Origin: Desmodesmus armatus
Taxonomy: Eukaryota > Chlorophyta > Chlorophyceae > Sphaeropleales > Scenedesmaceae
NCBI GenBank assembly: GCA_007449985.2
Contig: VIIQ02000031.1
Location: 496,001 to 560,000 of the forward strand
DNA length: 64,000 nt
Direction of reading: 5' to 3'
Part shown: piece after piece, positions 1-11,773 of the stretch
How the letters are laid out: every line of letters begins with the position of its first letter
How positions within the stretch are numbered: the first letter of the stretch is position 1
Program-made: the position numbers and the translations under genes
Notes under the pieces: generated by a model
Told to the model about the DNA's origin: nothing
Seen by the model: only the letters and a program-made list of their open reading frames with translations
Databases searched by the model: none

Positions 1-58
1 GCACATGCAACTGCAGTGTGTGCTAAACTGTAGCCACACTGTGCCGGCCCACACCCAC

Positions 59-873
59 CGGGTGCTTTTCCGCCAGTGCGTACTGCAAACTCTGCTCCGC
101 TGCGCACTCCTGCGCAGCTGCTGCTGATGTGCCGCTGAGTAGTGTGACCTTATGAAGTGTGAGGTCCCGCGTGTCAAGGGTGAGGGTTTTGGGTGCGTCT
201 GCTAGCGCCTCCACTTGCAACTGCACGGCAGGCGGGCATACACATGGAGCACAAACAGTTGCAGCCGCAGCAGCAGCAGTAGCAGCAATAGCAGTAGTGT
301 TGGTGTTGCAAGCGGATAGAGAGCTATGGCAGACAAAGCCGCAGCTGCATTGAGCAGGAGAGCAGCAACTGCATGCTGCAGATGCTGGCCATTGCTCTTG
401 CCCAGCTCGAGCTCTTCGCCATGTTTGTGCAGGCTGCTAAGCTTGTGGTGCTGGTTGGCTGCCACTTGCTTATGCTGCATGAGCATCAGAGCTTGTAGGA
501 GGGCATTGAGCGGGCCAGCTGGGCGTGAATGCCTGACAACAGCCTGGACCCAATGTTCCCACAAAATGCACACCCACCTGTGCATAGCCCTCGATGACCT
601 TGGTGTCAAAATTCACAGACAGTTCTGTATGAGAGGAACGGGCAACTTTATCACAACGTTGTGGGCTTGTGGTGTGCACTTGGTGATGTGTGGCCTTGCG
701 CCAGGCTGTTTCTGGCGGAGGTGCATTGTCCACAGCGTTGTCCAACACCAGGCCATGAGTGATGGACAGGCTCCAGAAGAAAAAATCAACAAAAGCTCAC
801 CAAAATGGCTGTGCCGCACCACGACCTCCTGTGGGTTTGAGAAAGAGGAATGGTCTGCCTTGAGCGCACCCAT
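59..873 (-). CDS. LTA4H-type M1 aminopeptidase, N-terminal exons only
   Basis: This is the start of a leukotriene A4 hydrolase-type zinc aminopeptidase (peptidase family M1), normally cytosolic, trimming peptides from the N-terminus. Three exons are visible: 873..801, 624..578 and 220..59, with GT-AG introns in phases 1 and 0. The ATG at 873 opens MGALKADHSSFSNPQEVV, followed across the first intron by ELSVNFDTKVIEGYAQ and then LTLDTRDLTLHKV, the pattern of the N-terminal beta-sandwich of this family. The catalytic GGMEN and HExxH motifs would lie left of the window, so activity cannot be judged. The donor chosen at the end of exon 3 (CCG before GTGGGT) is the likeliest of the options because the reading frame beyond it loses family resemblance. 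Seen: exons and frame. Family knowledge: LTA4H order. The gene is truncated by the window edge, not by mutation. Confidence 0.8.
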
Positions 874-1861
874 CACTGTGCTGTTGTGCCTGGCGCGAGG
901 CTGGCTTGACTGGCTGCTGTGCCAGAAGACGTCTTTCAAATGCCTCTTGATCGAGTGACTGAATAGACACCTTCTCGGTAGGTGTTGAGCTAGCATTTGT
1001 TTCCCATTTGGGTCAGATCACCATGGTCACTTGCTTGCCACTTGACTGAGCAGCCGATATGCATTCATACCAGTACGGGAAACATGTCCCAAACGTTGAT
1101 GCAAACTTGGAACGCGCCGAGCAGGCTCAAGGCTGCGCTTGTCATGTTCATGCGTCTGATCTGTACTGATGGTTTGAATGGTGGACAGCTTGGCCACATC
1201 TTCGTGACCCATCCATTGTATGGTTGTCAGTCTTTTATGAGGTCAGTATCTGGCTGTACTGGGCCCAGCCAACTAGTGCATCTGCCTCGCCACACACACA
1301 TGCACTCGGGACCAAGACCAGCGATTGAGTGTCTGTCTTGTAAACATGCAAAAATTACCTCTCGACACACATGTAGGCACCATCTGCTGATCTGGTGGTT
1401 ATGCAGGCACAACCCCACGGGGGCTGTCAGAGTGTGACACACTCAGCGCAGGTGTCTACCCTATCTAGATGTGATGGCATTCATACGACACTTGCCCTGC
1501 CAACAATGGCCTCTCGATAATTGCTGTGCTGACCAAGCACAATCAGAGGGACCACGTTGTGGCAGGACAGAGACTTCCTGGCATGCATGGCAGCACTGCA
1601 GCTGGCAGTGTGCGCTACGGAAGCATGACAAATAAATGAGACAGGCGATCCACCCAGTGTTGCAGCCAGGCCACGGAGTGTGCGTTCCAGCACAAGAACA
1701 GGCCAAAACAACAGTGTGCGGGACCCTAGTCGTAACATGCCTAGCTCAGCCTGCTACCATTTGCTGCACACGATCATGTGCCTGTGCTCGAGCGGGCAGC
1801 AATCACACCCCGGCATGCTGAGGGGTGTGTGCTGCTGCAGGCAAGACAATCTGACAAGCGT
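874..1861. other. Spacer between two minus-strand genes
   Basis: This stretch holds the upstream region of the aminopeptidase gene and the 3' UTR of the ERGIC3-like gene. Short ORFs occur on both strands but none has a recognisable domain, splice-consistent extension or biased composition. I see no RNA gene here. Confidence 0.5.
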
Positions 1862-4800
1862 CTACATGTGCTTGCCCAGCTCTATCTTCTTGCGGATGAC
1901 CTGTTCCGCATGGTACACTGTCCCGTCAATCAGGCCACTCAGCGCAAACATGCCACCCACAATCGCGCACACATTGGTGAGGAAGTGCAGGAATGAGGAC
2001 CTCTTCTGCTTGATGGTCACCTGCAGGCACAACCAGTAGCGCAGCAGGCACACCAGCTGAGCATCAGCACGCCAAATAGCAGCACCAACAACCAACGAGT
2101 GCACGTGCTGCACGCAAGCAGACGGCCCACAGTGTTGGAAGCATGGGGACACAGCAAGCATATGACCGTCCTGCAGGCTCAATCTCAAGGTTCCAGCACC
2201 AGCCAGTCAGTCCTGCGACCCATCTACATTGCACAGTCACACATACCACACACATGTCCTAGGTGACATGCACAGTGCTGTCAGCACGGCGACCCCAGCA
2301 CAGGACCTACCTTGATGGGTGACAAATCATAAAAGAAGAAGACGCCCGGCAAGCTGCGACCGCCTAGGTGCGCGTCTGCACTTTCCCGGAAGTTCTCTGT
2401 CACGCTGAACTGGTTGCTGTTGGTGCTGTGGCCATGCAGGTCAGTGTACTCAGTGGGGACAACCTGCAGCAGCAGTCACACAGTAAGTTCGATTTTTGCC
2501 CTTCAACAAATGCATGCGCGCATATGCGCAGCTGTTGCCATACAGAATACCCCAACAGGCGATCACACACCCCTGTCCATGCACCCTCTCTGCACTGGCC
2601 CAACACGTGCTGTACCTTGAGGAAGTACTGGTACATGCCAGTGACTGCTTTCTGCGCCTTGTCCTCGGGCTTGGTGTGGCGAGGCGCCACTTGGCTCACG
2701 TTGTCAAGGGGGTTCTTCATGCCCTGCAGGATACACCATGATACGACATCGGACGCTCAAACTGCCGCTGCAGAAGTAACCCCTTAGGGAGAGAGGGAAC
2801 CACTCACACAAGCCATCATGAACACCACTGCTGCAAGGAACACCTGACAAGAGGCAGTGCAGGAGATGAGGCTGCCGCAACAGGCAGGGATACAGGTGTG
2901 CTGCTCACAGGGTATGACTTCCCGAAGGAGAGCCCCTTGATTGTGTGCATGAAGTCCAAAGTCTTGTCCGTGAACGGCGCCATGTCATGGATGTGCATAC
3001 TGCCTTGCTGGTAGGAGTGCCCAGCGGCAAAGTGGAAGTTGCCGGCCACCTTGTTCACCTGCGTTTCACAGCACAGCAGCCGCAGACGCATGTGCACCAC
3101 GATGATTCTCGCAGTCGCGCAGGATCCTGTGGGACGATATCATCAAGCATGCCGTCTGCTGCCCTGCAGGATGTACCATGCAAGTGGCTGTGCGTTTCAC
3201 AGCCATGCTCCGCATGCTTGCGCTGTTGCTGACCCTGCGCAGGCCAATCCTGCCGCGTCCGCAAGACTGAAACATGTTTCTTGAAGCACATGCCGATAAG
3301 GTCCAGCATGCCTGCTGTATCCTTTTTCTCAAGGCAGCTGCAACGCTGCCACACAGCAACACTGCCACTCACCGTCAGCTGTCCCCAGACGTGGCAACCC
3401 TCGCCCTTCTGCTCATCAATGGCCTTGAGGTACCCATCATCTTTGCACTGCTCGATGCCACTGAGGTTGTTCAGCACCCAGCCCTTGTGCTGGTATGCTT
3501 GCCGCACCTGCACGACGCACCCCATCACAATACAAGAGTTTAGTGGTATGCCAGCTGGGTGCGGCCCGCGAGCATCGAAGCTGGCTGGCCAGTCGGGGCG
3601 GCCGGTCCATCAGCATGCACCATGCAATCCGGCACAAGCCTTGCACAATACAAGCTGCCGTGCTGACACACAGCAAAGACTGCCCAGCACTTGGGCGTCG
3701 ACGAGGCTGCGCAGCTGTCATACCAGCACGCCATACTCACATCCTCACAAGTGTTGCAGCATGTCAGCTGCGCTGTTTCAGCACCGTAGCAGCTGCCACA
3801 CCCCGTGCTGTTCGCCTTCTTGACATCCTTGCGGGTGTGGTGCACATCATGGTGTTCTGGCTCTGCGATGACCTTGCCTGCTGCACTGATCCGCTGCTTT
3901 TTTATGCTCTGAGTTGCCTGCAGGACAAACAGTCAGCCTGTCAGCACTGTAACAGCAAAACAAGCGGGTTGATGTGTTGCGCTGCTGGTGCTGAGGCCCT
4001 GCGTGTGGTGGGCAGTCCTTCAACACTGTGCTGACATGCTGCATGACGGCTGCTGCACAACCGCTGGCCTCCCTTGACATCCTGCAGGGTCTCAGCACAC
4101 GTCCTGCAGCTCACCACATCCAGATGCATCTCCCCGCTGATGTCCATGGCATCCAGACTGAGCCAGGAGCAAGGCATGCGTGGAAACTCCACATCAAACT
4201 GCATACAGGAGCAGCACAGGCAGGACATGGGGTCAGGAGCTGTAACACAACCCTGTCAGCAGGATGACGGTCTCTGCATGATAGACAGCCTTTGCTGCCA
4301 GCAGCTGCAACCTCTTTGCCTGCTGTGCTGGTGCTCCTATGCTTTCATGCCGCTGCCAAATGCCAGCCCCAGCGCACCGATAGAGATCCCATCATGATCC
4401 CGCCTGTGCTGCCCAGGCATGATAACCAGGGGTCAAGTGTGAGTTGCAAGAACAACTCACGTTGATGTCTATGTGAGCCCCTCTAGATGTGTCCACTACA
4501 AGCTGGTTGTCGGTCTGTGTTGTCAGGAACCCGTCTGCAAGCCAACAGACAGCAAGGAAACCTCAGCACTTAGGACAGGTGGCCTTCAGCACTCAGGACA
4601 GAATACCGTACAGGCCCTTGGGCAAACACACATTGCTTGTCCGTCCCTGCCCGCTGCATGTGTCAGCTGGCACGCGTGTGGGCTCCTGCATGCAGTAGAC
4701 GGGGCCAGCTGCTGCTGCTCAAAGGTGCTGCAGCAGAACCGCTACTTACGCAGCTCGCCGGCAAAGAGTATCGCCATGAGCACACACGTGACAATGGTGA

Positions 4801-4996
4801 TCACACCTGCAACAGGGGCAGACCAGCAGCATGAGCGATCATCGCCCAAGGTATCATGGCAGATCGCACGCAGGAAGGGACAGCACAACCCACCTCCTGA
4901 CATGGTCTTCTTGAAGAAGTCCTCATTAACCTTTGGAAACGCATCCAAGGCTGACAAAGTTGACCAAACATTACTCTGGCCTGCTTTCTGCGCCAT
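1862..4996 (-). CDS. ERGIC3: ERGIC3/Erv46-like ER-Golgi cargo receptor
   Basis: A subunit of the Erv41-Erv46 type receptor that cycles in COPII/COPI vesicles between ER and Golgi. Ten exons: 4996..4894, 4806..4750, 4534..4461, 4198..4115, 3917..3741, 3507..3373, 3058..2909, 2723..2616, 2463..2311, 2020..1862; all GT-AG and in phase, giving 399 residues, close to the usual 380-400. Family landmarks in order: N-terminal LDAFPKVNEDF, first membrane segment GVITIVTCVLMAILFAGEL (about 35-54), lumenal MPCSWLSLDAMDISGE, the paired-cysteine block CGSCYGAE and CCNTCEDV, NKVAGNFHFAAGHSYQQ, LSFGKSYPGMKNPLD, and the C-terminal membrane segment starting FLTNVCAIVGGMF followed by a short cytosolic tail. 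The start at 4996 was preferred to an in-frame Met ten codons earlier because the family begins close to LDAFP. A short open stretch near 2816-2850 was left out because the flanking exons already join at the conserved YPG-NPLD. Confidence 0.93.
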
Positions 4997-5589
4997 GTTG
5001 GGCGCAGCCAGCCTACTGACAACCACCCAGCCCCTAGTCTGGAGGTCTGCTGCTGTGTTCTGCTTGCTGCTGCAGCGCTGTGCGAAGCCCAGGGCACCCT
5101 GTGACTTTCAAAACACGCGCTGGTAACGATAAGTCAGGCACCAAGAGGTGAGCGGACGTTGATGGGCCAAGCAGAAACCACTGTGCTGTGCTGAGGGGGT
5201 GAACAGCAAGGAACAGTGCTGGGCTTCTGCTGTTACGAAATAAGCGTCTCACGGATGTTGAACGTCAGAGAAAAACACGATTCAAAAGCTAAACGTCAGC
5301 CTGTGCTTCTGTTGAGCCCTTGTTGCGGGTCCAGCAACTTAACACACTGACACACGAGCACTCTGCAAACAGAACGTGGGTAGGTTACTGCTTTGTTACT
5401 CCACAACACGTAGAAAGCTTGCAAGAAGAAAGTACTGCTGGTGCTTTGACTTTGGCCACCTGTGCCACAGCACAGCCCAACGCGAACGTTAAACAGCTTC
5501 TCCAAAATCCAAGCTGTTTGTAGGGCCTATTCAGGCTCAAGTACCGCCTCCAGGGCCCTGCAGCTGGCCCTGCAGCTGGCCCCTCCATC
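4997..5589. promoter_or_regulatory. Shared 5' region of a divergent gene pair
   Basis: This 593-bp spacer separates the start of the ERGIC3-like gene (minus) from the start of the membrane-protein gene at 5590 (plus). It must contain both core promoters and 5' UTRs. No TATA box or known operator could be assigned by eye. Confidence 0.5.
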
Positions 5590-7669
5590 ATGGCTCTGCT
5601 ACAAAAGCTGGTCGTGGCCGCCTGTGTTTTGCAGTTTTTGATAACAGTGGGCATACCCCTTATGCAGTTCTTCCTGGTGAGTGTTGCTTGGGCCTCCATG
5701 CTCACATGCCCTCCACAGGAGTGTCCCGCTGCTGTCCTGCGGGCTCTTGCTCACAAACTTGCTCCACGGCCCTGGTGCTTCAGGTGTTCAACGCCAGCAT
5801 GCATTTTATGCACATCCTGATTGTTACTGGCGTCAGTGCATTGGTAGCAGCTTCACTGGTGAGTGACGATGGTGCTGAGCTTTTCCGCCGCCAGCCCACC
5901 AGCACTCCTTTCCAATGTCAGGGCACAAACATGTGGGCACCTGGAATCCATGCAGAAAATTGTCTAAAGTTGGCAGCAGCAGGAAGCACTTGGACTCCCA
6001 GCGCTGGCTGTGGCTGAGGAAGAGATTGGGTGTGACAGTGCCACTGTCCGCTGTGCGCTCCCCTTCCTCTGCTGCAGGGCGTGGCCAGTGCGCTGACACG
6101 GGGGCCGACGCTGCCTGCGCTGCATGTGGTGGCAGCCATCTTGCTGGCAGCGCTGATGGGAAGCTTCAACACGCAGACCTACCTGGACCTCAACATGGGG
6201 TGAGTCTGCACAGCGCAACTGTGCAGCCCTAATGCGACAAGTGGCACAACAGCAGGCAATGACAGCAACAGCGAAATCACGTGGGCAACACTGCAGCGGC
6301 GTGCTGTGCGTTGAGGGTGCCCCATCCAGTCGAACGGGGCTTGTCAGGCCCAGCACTTACTTTGCATTTGTCTCATACTAGCAGTGCCAACATCAGCACG
6401 GCGCTGAACTTCTCAACAGCTATCATTGGTGTCTGAAGGCTGGCGCCTGCTGTGTTGAACAACCAGCACAACATGCTGGATGGCCCACCTGTCTAGGTGC
6501 CTGACTGTGTCAGCATCCGTTCAGCACACTGCCTTTCCTGTTCCTGCCATGCAGGTGCAATGTTGCCCAGGCCGCCATCGTTGGCTGCAACACCTGCCCC
6601 TGTGCCCTCACAAACTCCTGCACCGAGACCCTCCTAAAAGCGGCAGACTGCAGCAGCTGCAAAGCCCTTCCCATTGACTTCTGCCTGCGTGTGCGGTGGC
6701 AGGCGCTGCTGCTGCCCTACACCGGCCTTATCGAGGCTGTCCTGCTGGCCATCCCTGGCTTCCTAAGCCTGTTGCTGCTGCTGCAGCGCTCAAATGGCCC
6801 CACTGCTGTAACAGACCCTGGCAGGGGAGACGTCAAGTGAGTGTGAGGGGCTGCTTCCCCATTAGGTTATGGTGTCTGTGAGCATCATACAAGGCACAAA
6901 CATGATTGCTGTACATCACAGGAATAGTTGGCAGGCATGTTGCATCTGCATGCTGTGTACGATGACTGCATGCCATCAGCTGGTGCCTGCCACACCTCGA
7001 CTCAGTTGCTGGACAGCTGCATCACATGCGGGTTACGCATGCACTTCTGACGTTGTGTACTGCACCGTGCGCAGGGTGATGGTGAATGCATGGCCTGGCG
7101 CCAGCACCTCAGAGCCGGAGGATTGGCCCAGCGCCACACCAGCGGTGAGCCAGCCGTTAGGGCCTTACCTGCAGCGCATGGTACCCCAGCCCACCAGCAA
7201 CAGTCCTAGGCCATAGGCAGGTCAGAAGCCAGTAGCTGGCAGGACCAGTGGGTTTTCAGCTGAATCAGCAGCAGGGCAATACAGTCCGACAGGACTTGGC
7301 ACTTGGCGCATCAGCAGTGCTCCTGAACAGCACGGCTGTCTGCAATAAGACACTGCCTTGGTTGACCACCTGTAGGCGGCTCCTGCAGCGAAGAGGGTGC
7401 CAAGCTCAAAACATGCCGCACTCGTCAAGGAGCAGTCCTGGCAGCAACAGGGTGGAGGTGGTCAGCAGGGAGACATGGTGTCTGACTTCATCGGAAGTGG
7501 GTTGCAGCAGGAGCACAGTGCTGCGTACATGACCTCAAGCACTTTGGGCTCCATTATGGACTCACAGCAGGAGTTGGCCGGCGTGGCGCCCAAAAAGAAG
7601 GCTCCCGGGCTCAAGAAAAAGCTGACCAGCAAGGTGTCCGCCGCGCGCACAGACGCGGCTCTTGTCTAA
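5590..7669 (+). CDS. Four-pass membrane protein with cysteine-rich loop, unrecognised
   Basis: I do not recognise the family. A seven-exon model keeps phase throughout: 5590..5676, 5784..5858, 6078..6199, 6382..6430, 6571..6836, 7075..7144, 7376..7669, about 320 residues. Four hydrophobic segments are visible: LVVAACVLQFLITVGIPLMQ near the N-terminus, HILIVTGVSALVAASLG, ALHVVAAILLAALMG, and after a long loop GLIEAVLLAIPGFLSLLLLL. The loop between segments 3 and 4 carries six cysteines in a compact block (CNTCPCA, then C, CSSC, and C), so it is probably disulfide-bonded outside the cytosol. The topology recalls tetraspanins, but the CCG motif is absent, so this is only an analogy. The tail is polar, with a lysine cluster GVAPKKKAPGLKKK. 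The exon 4 donor (GGT before GTCTGA) is weak and that join is the least certain. Transcription diverges from the ERGIC3-like gene. Confidence 0.6.
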
Positions 7670-8642
7670 TTGCAGCACCAGTGTGCATGCACCAGAGTGG
7701 ACGTGGGTGGATTGGAGGGCGTGCCTGCATACTGCTGGGGCTCCCCTCCCAAGCCTCCAGTGGGCTTTCTGCAGCAGGTTGTTGGGCTTGCTTTCATTTG
7801 TCAGCCAAGTTTGTGGGGCATGTGTACCCCTGCACAACCTGTGTTCCTTGTGCGTCCTCATGTGAGGGTCGCTTCAGTCCTTGAGGACTTCTTACAGCCT
7901 CAATTCTGCAGAACACAGCTACGAACAGTTTCAACAGCACTGCTATCACTGTTTGCATTGCACCCTAGGCCTGTCAGCCCCCTGCTGGTTGATTGCCGCC
8001 GCATGTGGGGTGCGGGTCTCGTGGAGTCACAAGCATTGGACACCGTTTTGACTCAATTGGATCCTGTTTTAATGCCTCTGACGGTGTATGTTGTCTGGCT
8101 CTGGTCAAAACATTGGATGCTTTTGGTGTGAGGGTCAGCCCCGCATTGAACGTTTACGAGGATGGTTTTTTAATTGGAGTACTATTGTGGGTGTTTGGTT
8201 TTGTCCTTGTAGTTCGCTTTTGTAAGCCTTGTCCTTTGAGATCCCTTGCTTGTGTGCAGATTGTTGCTCGCACACCCTCACGCTCACATCTGCAGCTGCG
8301 TCCGCGCACACGAGCTTCCTTGATTGAGCATCCATTTGCCAGTGATCGTCAGCTAGGTGCTCAGTTGCACACCAGTGCTGCTGTTGCTGCTGTCTTGACA
8401 CAGTTGAAACAGTCTCTGCTGTCAACAGGAGCCAACTTCGTTTCAGCCAAGCACCTCATAGGAAACTCATCGTCCATTATCTCAGCCCGCAGTGGTGTGC
8501 CCCCACCTGCTTCCTGTCGCCAGGGGGCTCCATGCAGCGAGTGTAGCTATAGGCTGTAGCCAGCCTGCAGCGGGTCCTCCCTTCAGTCCACAGCCAGGGC
8601 CTCACCGCAGCCAAGTCATAGTCCACGTGACGCAGGCCTGGC
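7670..8642 (+). other. 3' UTR and spacer upstream of GPKOW
   Basis: This is non-coding by appearance. A TGTAA motif, the usual chlorophyte poly(A) signal, sits at 8221-8225, about 550 bp after the stop of the membrane-protein gene. A 188-codon open frame at 7993-8559 has no recognisable domain and is treated as chance. Confidence 0.45.
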
Positions 8643-11600
8643 ATGTCTGGGCAGCAGCAGCAGGACGAGGATGGCAATGCCGCTGGCAGCAAGCCTGGCC
8701 TCAGCCTGGGTTTCAGCATCAAAGGCAAGGCACGAGCAAAAGTGACAGTCAATGCAGCGAAGGACAAGGAGGACCGCCAGCTCATCACAGCAGTAGCAGA
8801 GGACGGCACCATACAGACAGCAGGGCCAGCACAAGGCTCCGGCAGCAAGCAGTATGTAGTGCCTGCACTCCAAAACACCTACAAAACCGGGGTCGGCAAG
8901 TTCACGCCGTCCTTTGTGCCAGAGGCCAGCTCAGCAGCGGTAAAAGGGAACGTTGAGGAGAAGTTTGAGCGTGCTGAGGTGGGCCATGCACCCACCCTCA
9001 CCACCTTTGGGCTGGAGGTCAGGCGCAGGAAGGACCCTGCAGACGCAGCAGCAGCAGCAGCAGACGGCGGTGGCAGCGGCGACGCAGCAGCTGCTGCGTC
9101 AGATAGGCCCCTTGTGCCGGTGGTGTCGCGTGCTGATGCGGATGCACAGCTGAAAGAGGACCTGGAGCAGCTGCCTGATGAGGCAACAGTAGAGGTGGGT
9201 TGAGGATGTTGGGAACAAACTGACTCGACAGCTTGTGCCTGTAAAATGTCTTGTGCGATGTGATCTCAGGCCTGCTATATCTGCATGGTTTCAATTTCAT
9301 GGATGTAGCTGTTGCGGGAAAGCATTGCACATGTGTGCGCAGGCGTGTGGATTGTGCAGGCCGGTGCGCTTTTCACTTGCTGTTTCCATATGTCACCAAG
9401 CGCAAGTCAACGTCATGTGCGGGCCACCTGTGCTTTGAGACCCCCCACCCCACCCCCGCCCCCCTCGCTCCCTACAGGTCTGCAAATCCTGCCGCCCACC
9501 ACTCCTTCCCAAATATCAATCTGCTGGCCTGCACCGAGGTGCTGGCGACCTGTACTGACAGACCACCCCCTTGCCTCCACCCCCATCTTTGTCCCTGCTC
9601 CCTCCTCCCTCCCTCCATCCCTCTTTTCCTTCTGCGCAGGACTACGAGTCGTTGCCTGTTGAGGAGTTTGGCAAGGCGCTGCTGCGCGGCCTGGGCTGGT
9701 CTGACGGGCAGGGTGTGGGGCGCAAGAGGCAGCTGGTGGAGCCAAAGCAGATGATCAGGAGGCCAGAGCGGCTGGGCCTGGGCGCAAACCCGGCCGCACC
9801 GCCGCCGGAGAAGCGCCAACGGAGAATGGGTAAGAGACGCGCAGGGCCGTCAGGCTCAGATATGTCGTGCTGCTGTTGTGCTGTGCTGTGCTGTGCTGTG
9901 CTGTGGCAGCTGGTCTGTGCCATGGTGGGGTGGCGATCTAGGGAGGAATGCAAGGTGGGGTTTCCAGTGTGGGTAAGGCTGGCAGCTGGGTGGTGCGGAG
10001 GAGGTGATAGAGCGTGTTTGCAGATGTAGCTGTCAAGGTAGGAGCCTAAAGAGACCTGAGTGCTGCATGCTCAGCAGTAGGCTGCGTACTGTACCGCCGT
10101 GTACCGATCTGCGCTGTGGGCCGTGCTGTGATTACGGTCGCCGTTGCACATGCTGATCACTGTGATGTGCTGCGTCGTGTGCTGCGCTGACCAAATGCCA
10201 TGCTGTGCGGTTTGCTATCAGCATGAAAGAAGCCCAGGGAGAACCTGGTTGTTGTCCCCCAGCAGGCCGTGTACTGAACTGATGGACTGATGGTGAGAGC
10301 GCTGTGCTGTGACGTGCTGGCCGTCATTCTGTTGTTGTGCTGTGCTGCTGTGAAGCGCTGACCGTCATTCTGTGTTGTTTTGTTGTGCTGTGCTCTGCTG
10401 TGCTGTGCTGCTGTTGTGGTCAGGTGAGAAGCCTAAGGAGGACTTGGTTGCTGCCCCAACAGCAGACGGCCGTGTGCGCCACAGGGTGGGTCTGGACGAG
10501 GCCCTTGTACCGCGGTCCAGCCTGGCACCCGGGCCACAGCCCGGCAAGGTCATGGAGGTGGTGGCTGGGCGGCATGAGGGGCTGCGCTGCGCTGTCAAGG
10601 AGCTGCTGGGGGGAACAGGTGGGTGGGGGGAGGAGGCATCGCCAGGGGAGAGGAAGACTCTGCAGGCAAGGCTACTACCTACTCTGATGACATCAGCACC
10701 TGCAGTGCCAGCAGCTATCATTTTGCACCAGGTTGCTGCAGCATGTTACTGTGACAATGCCCCCCTCAGCGTGATTAAGGAGTGTTGTTTCAGTCTACGG
10801 AGTGTTTGGATATAATCGAGCAGTCATTATTCAAACGCAGTACTGACAGTGTTATGTCTTCCGTCCTGCAGGTCCCACTGCACGTGTTCTAGTGGAGCTC
10901 AAACCCTCTGGGGAGGTGGTGGAGGTCACAGCAGCAGACCTAGCAGAGCGCGGCACAGCACGTGCGGCAGCAGCAGCAGGCGCGGCGCCCAGCGCAGGGC
11001 AGCAGCGCCAGCAGCCTGACAGCAGCGGTGGCGGCCGCAGTCGAGAGGGGCGGGAAGACAGGGACAGAGACCCGGACAGGGAGAGGGACAGGGGCCGTGA
11101 GCAGCGAGACAGGGACGCGGACCGAGGGGACTATGGGTCCAGGGGCAGCAGGGGAGCAGCAGAGGGGCGGGACAGAGACAGGCACAGAGATAGCGATAGG
11201 GAGCGCGGGAGTGACAGGGCTAGGGACAGGGGCCATGAGCGCGAGCGTGAGCAGGAGGGTAGCAGGGACCGCGGCCAGCAGCGGCACAGCGGCGACGACC
11301 CCAGCCGCAGGGATGGGCGCAGCGGGGGCAGCAGCAAGCAGCGGCAGCAGCAGCAGCCCCAAGCCCTGCCGCTGCATAAGCTCTGGGTGGCCTCCCTCAT
11401 ACGCGTCCGCATTGTTGATAAACGCATCGGGGGCGGGAAGCTGTACCTGAAGAAGGGCACAGTGATGGATGTGAGGCCGAATGGGGGGTGCGATGTGAGG
11501 CTCGAGGAGGAGGGGCGTGGGGTGGTGACAGTGCACCAGGACCAACTGGAGACTGTGGTGCCGAAGGAGCCGGGGGCAGGGGTGATGGTGGTGGCGGGGG

Positions 11601-11749
11601 AGCACAGGGGAAGGAGGGGCCGGCTGCTGCAGGCGAGCAAGAGCAGCGGTGCGGCGGCGCTGCAGTTGTTGGGTGACATGCAGGTTGTGCGGCTGATGCT
11701 GGATGATGTGGCGCAGTTCATGGGACATCTTGACGACGAGGATGACTGA
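8643..11749 (+). CDS. GPKOW: GPKOW/MOS2-like spliceosomal G-patch and KOW protein
   Basis: A nuclear RNA-binding splicing factor of the GPKOW/MOS2/Spp2 family, expected to use its G-patch to stimulate the DEAH helicase DHX16/Prp2. Four exons: 8643..9194, 9640..9829, 10424..10618, 10872..11749; GT-AG and phase-consistent, 604 residues. Exon 1 carries the conserved LSLGFSIKGKARAK region. Exon 2 is the G-patch (about 185-247) with EEFGKALLRGLGWSDGQGVG and the following basic tail. Exon 3 holds the first KOW motif around GKVMEVVAGRHEGLRCAV. Exon 4 opens with the end of that domain, then a long Arg/Asp/Glu-rich low-complexity stretch (roughly 365-455), then the C-terminal domain with GGKLYLKKGTVMDV and VMVVAGEHRGRRGRLL, and ends DDVAQFMGHLDDEDD. 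The charged RD/RE linker is longer than I expect for plant MOS2. It is followed at once by a TGTAA motif. Confidence 0.93.
9876..9905. repeat. CTGTG pentanucleotide repeat in a GPKOW intron
   Basis: Five to six tandem CTGTG units lie just after the donor of the second intron. A second run of the same pentamer and its variants lies near 10330-10420 by the acceptor of the same intron. Confidence 0.8.
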
Positions 11750-11768
11750 TGATGTGCACGGTTCATTA

Positions 11769-11773
11769 TGTAA
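11769..11773 (+). terminator. TGTAA poly(A) signal of GPKOW
   Basis: TGTAA lies 20 bp after the stop codon. TGTAA is the known polyadenylation motif of chlorophyte nuclear genes; its use here is inferred. Confidence 0.5.

Noticed and set aside
326..958. 210-codon plus-strand frame
   Set aside because: It runs antisense through the first exons of the aminopeptidase gene, whose splice phases and motifs are convincing.
2816..2850. Extra short ERGIC3 exon coding VFLAAVVFMMA
   Set aside because: The exons on either side already join at the conserved YPG/NPLD, and inserting it would break the lumenal domain with a hydrophobic peptide.
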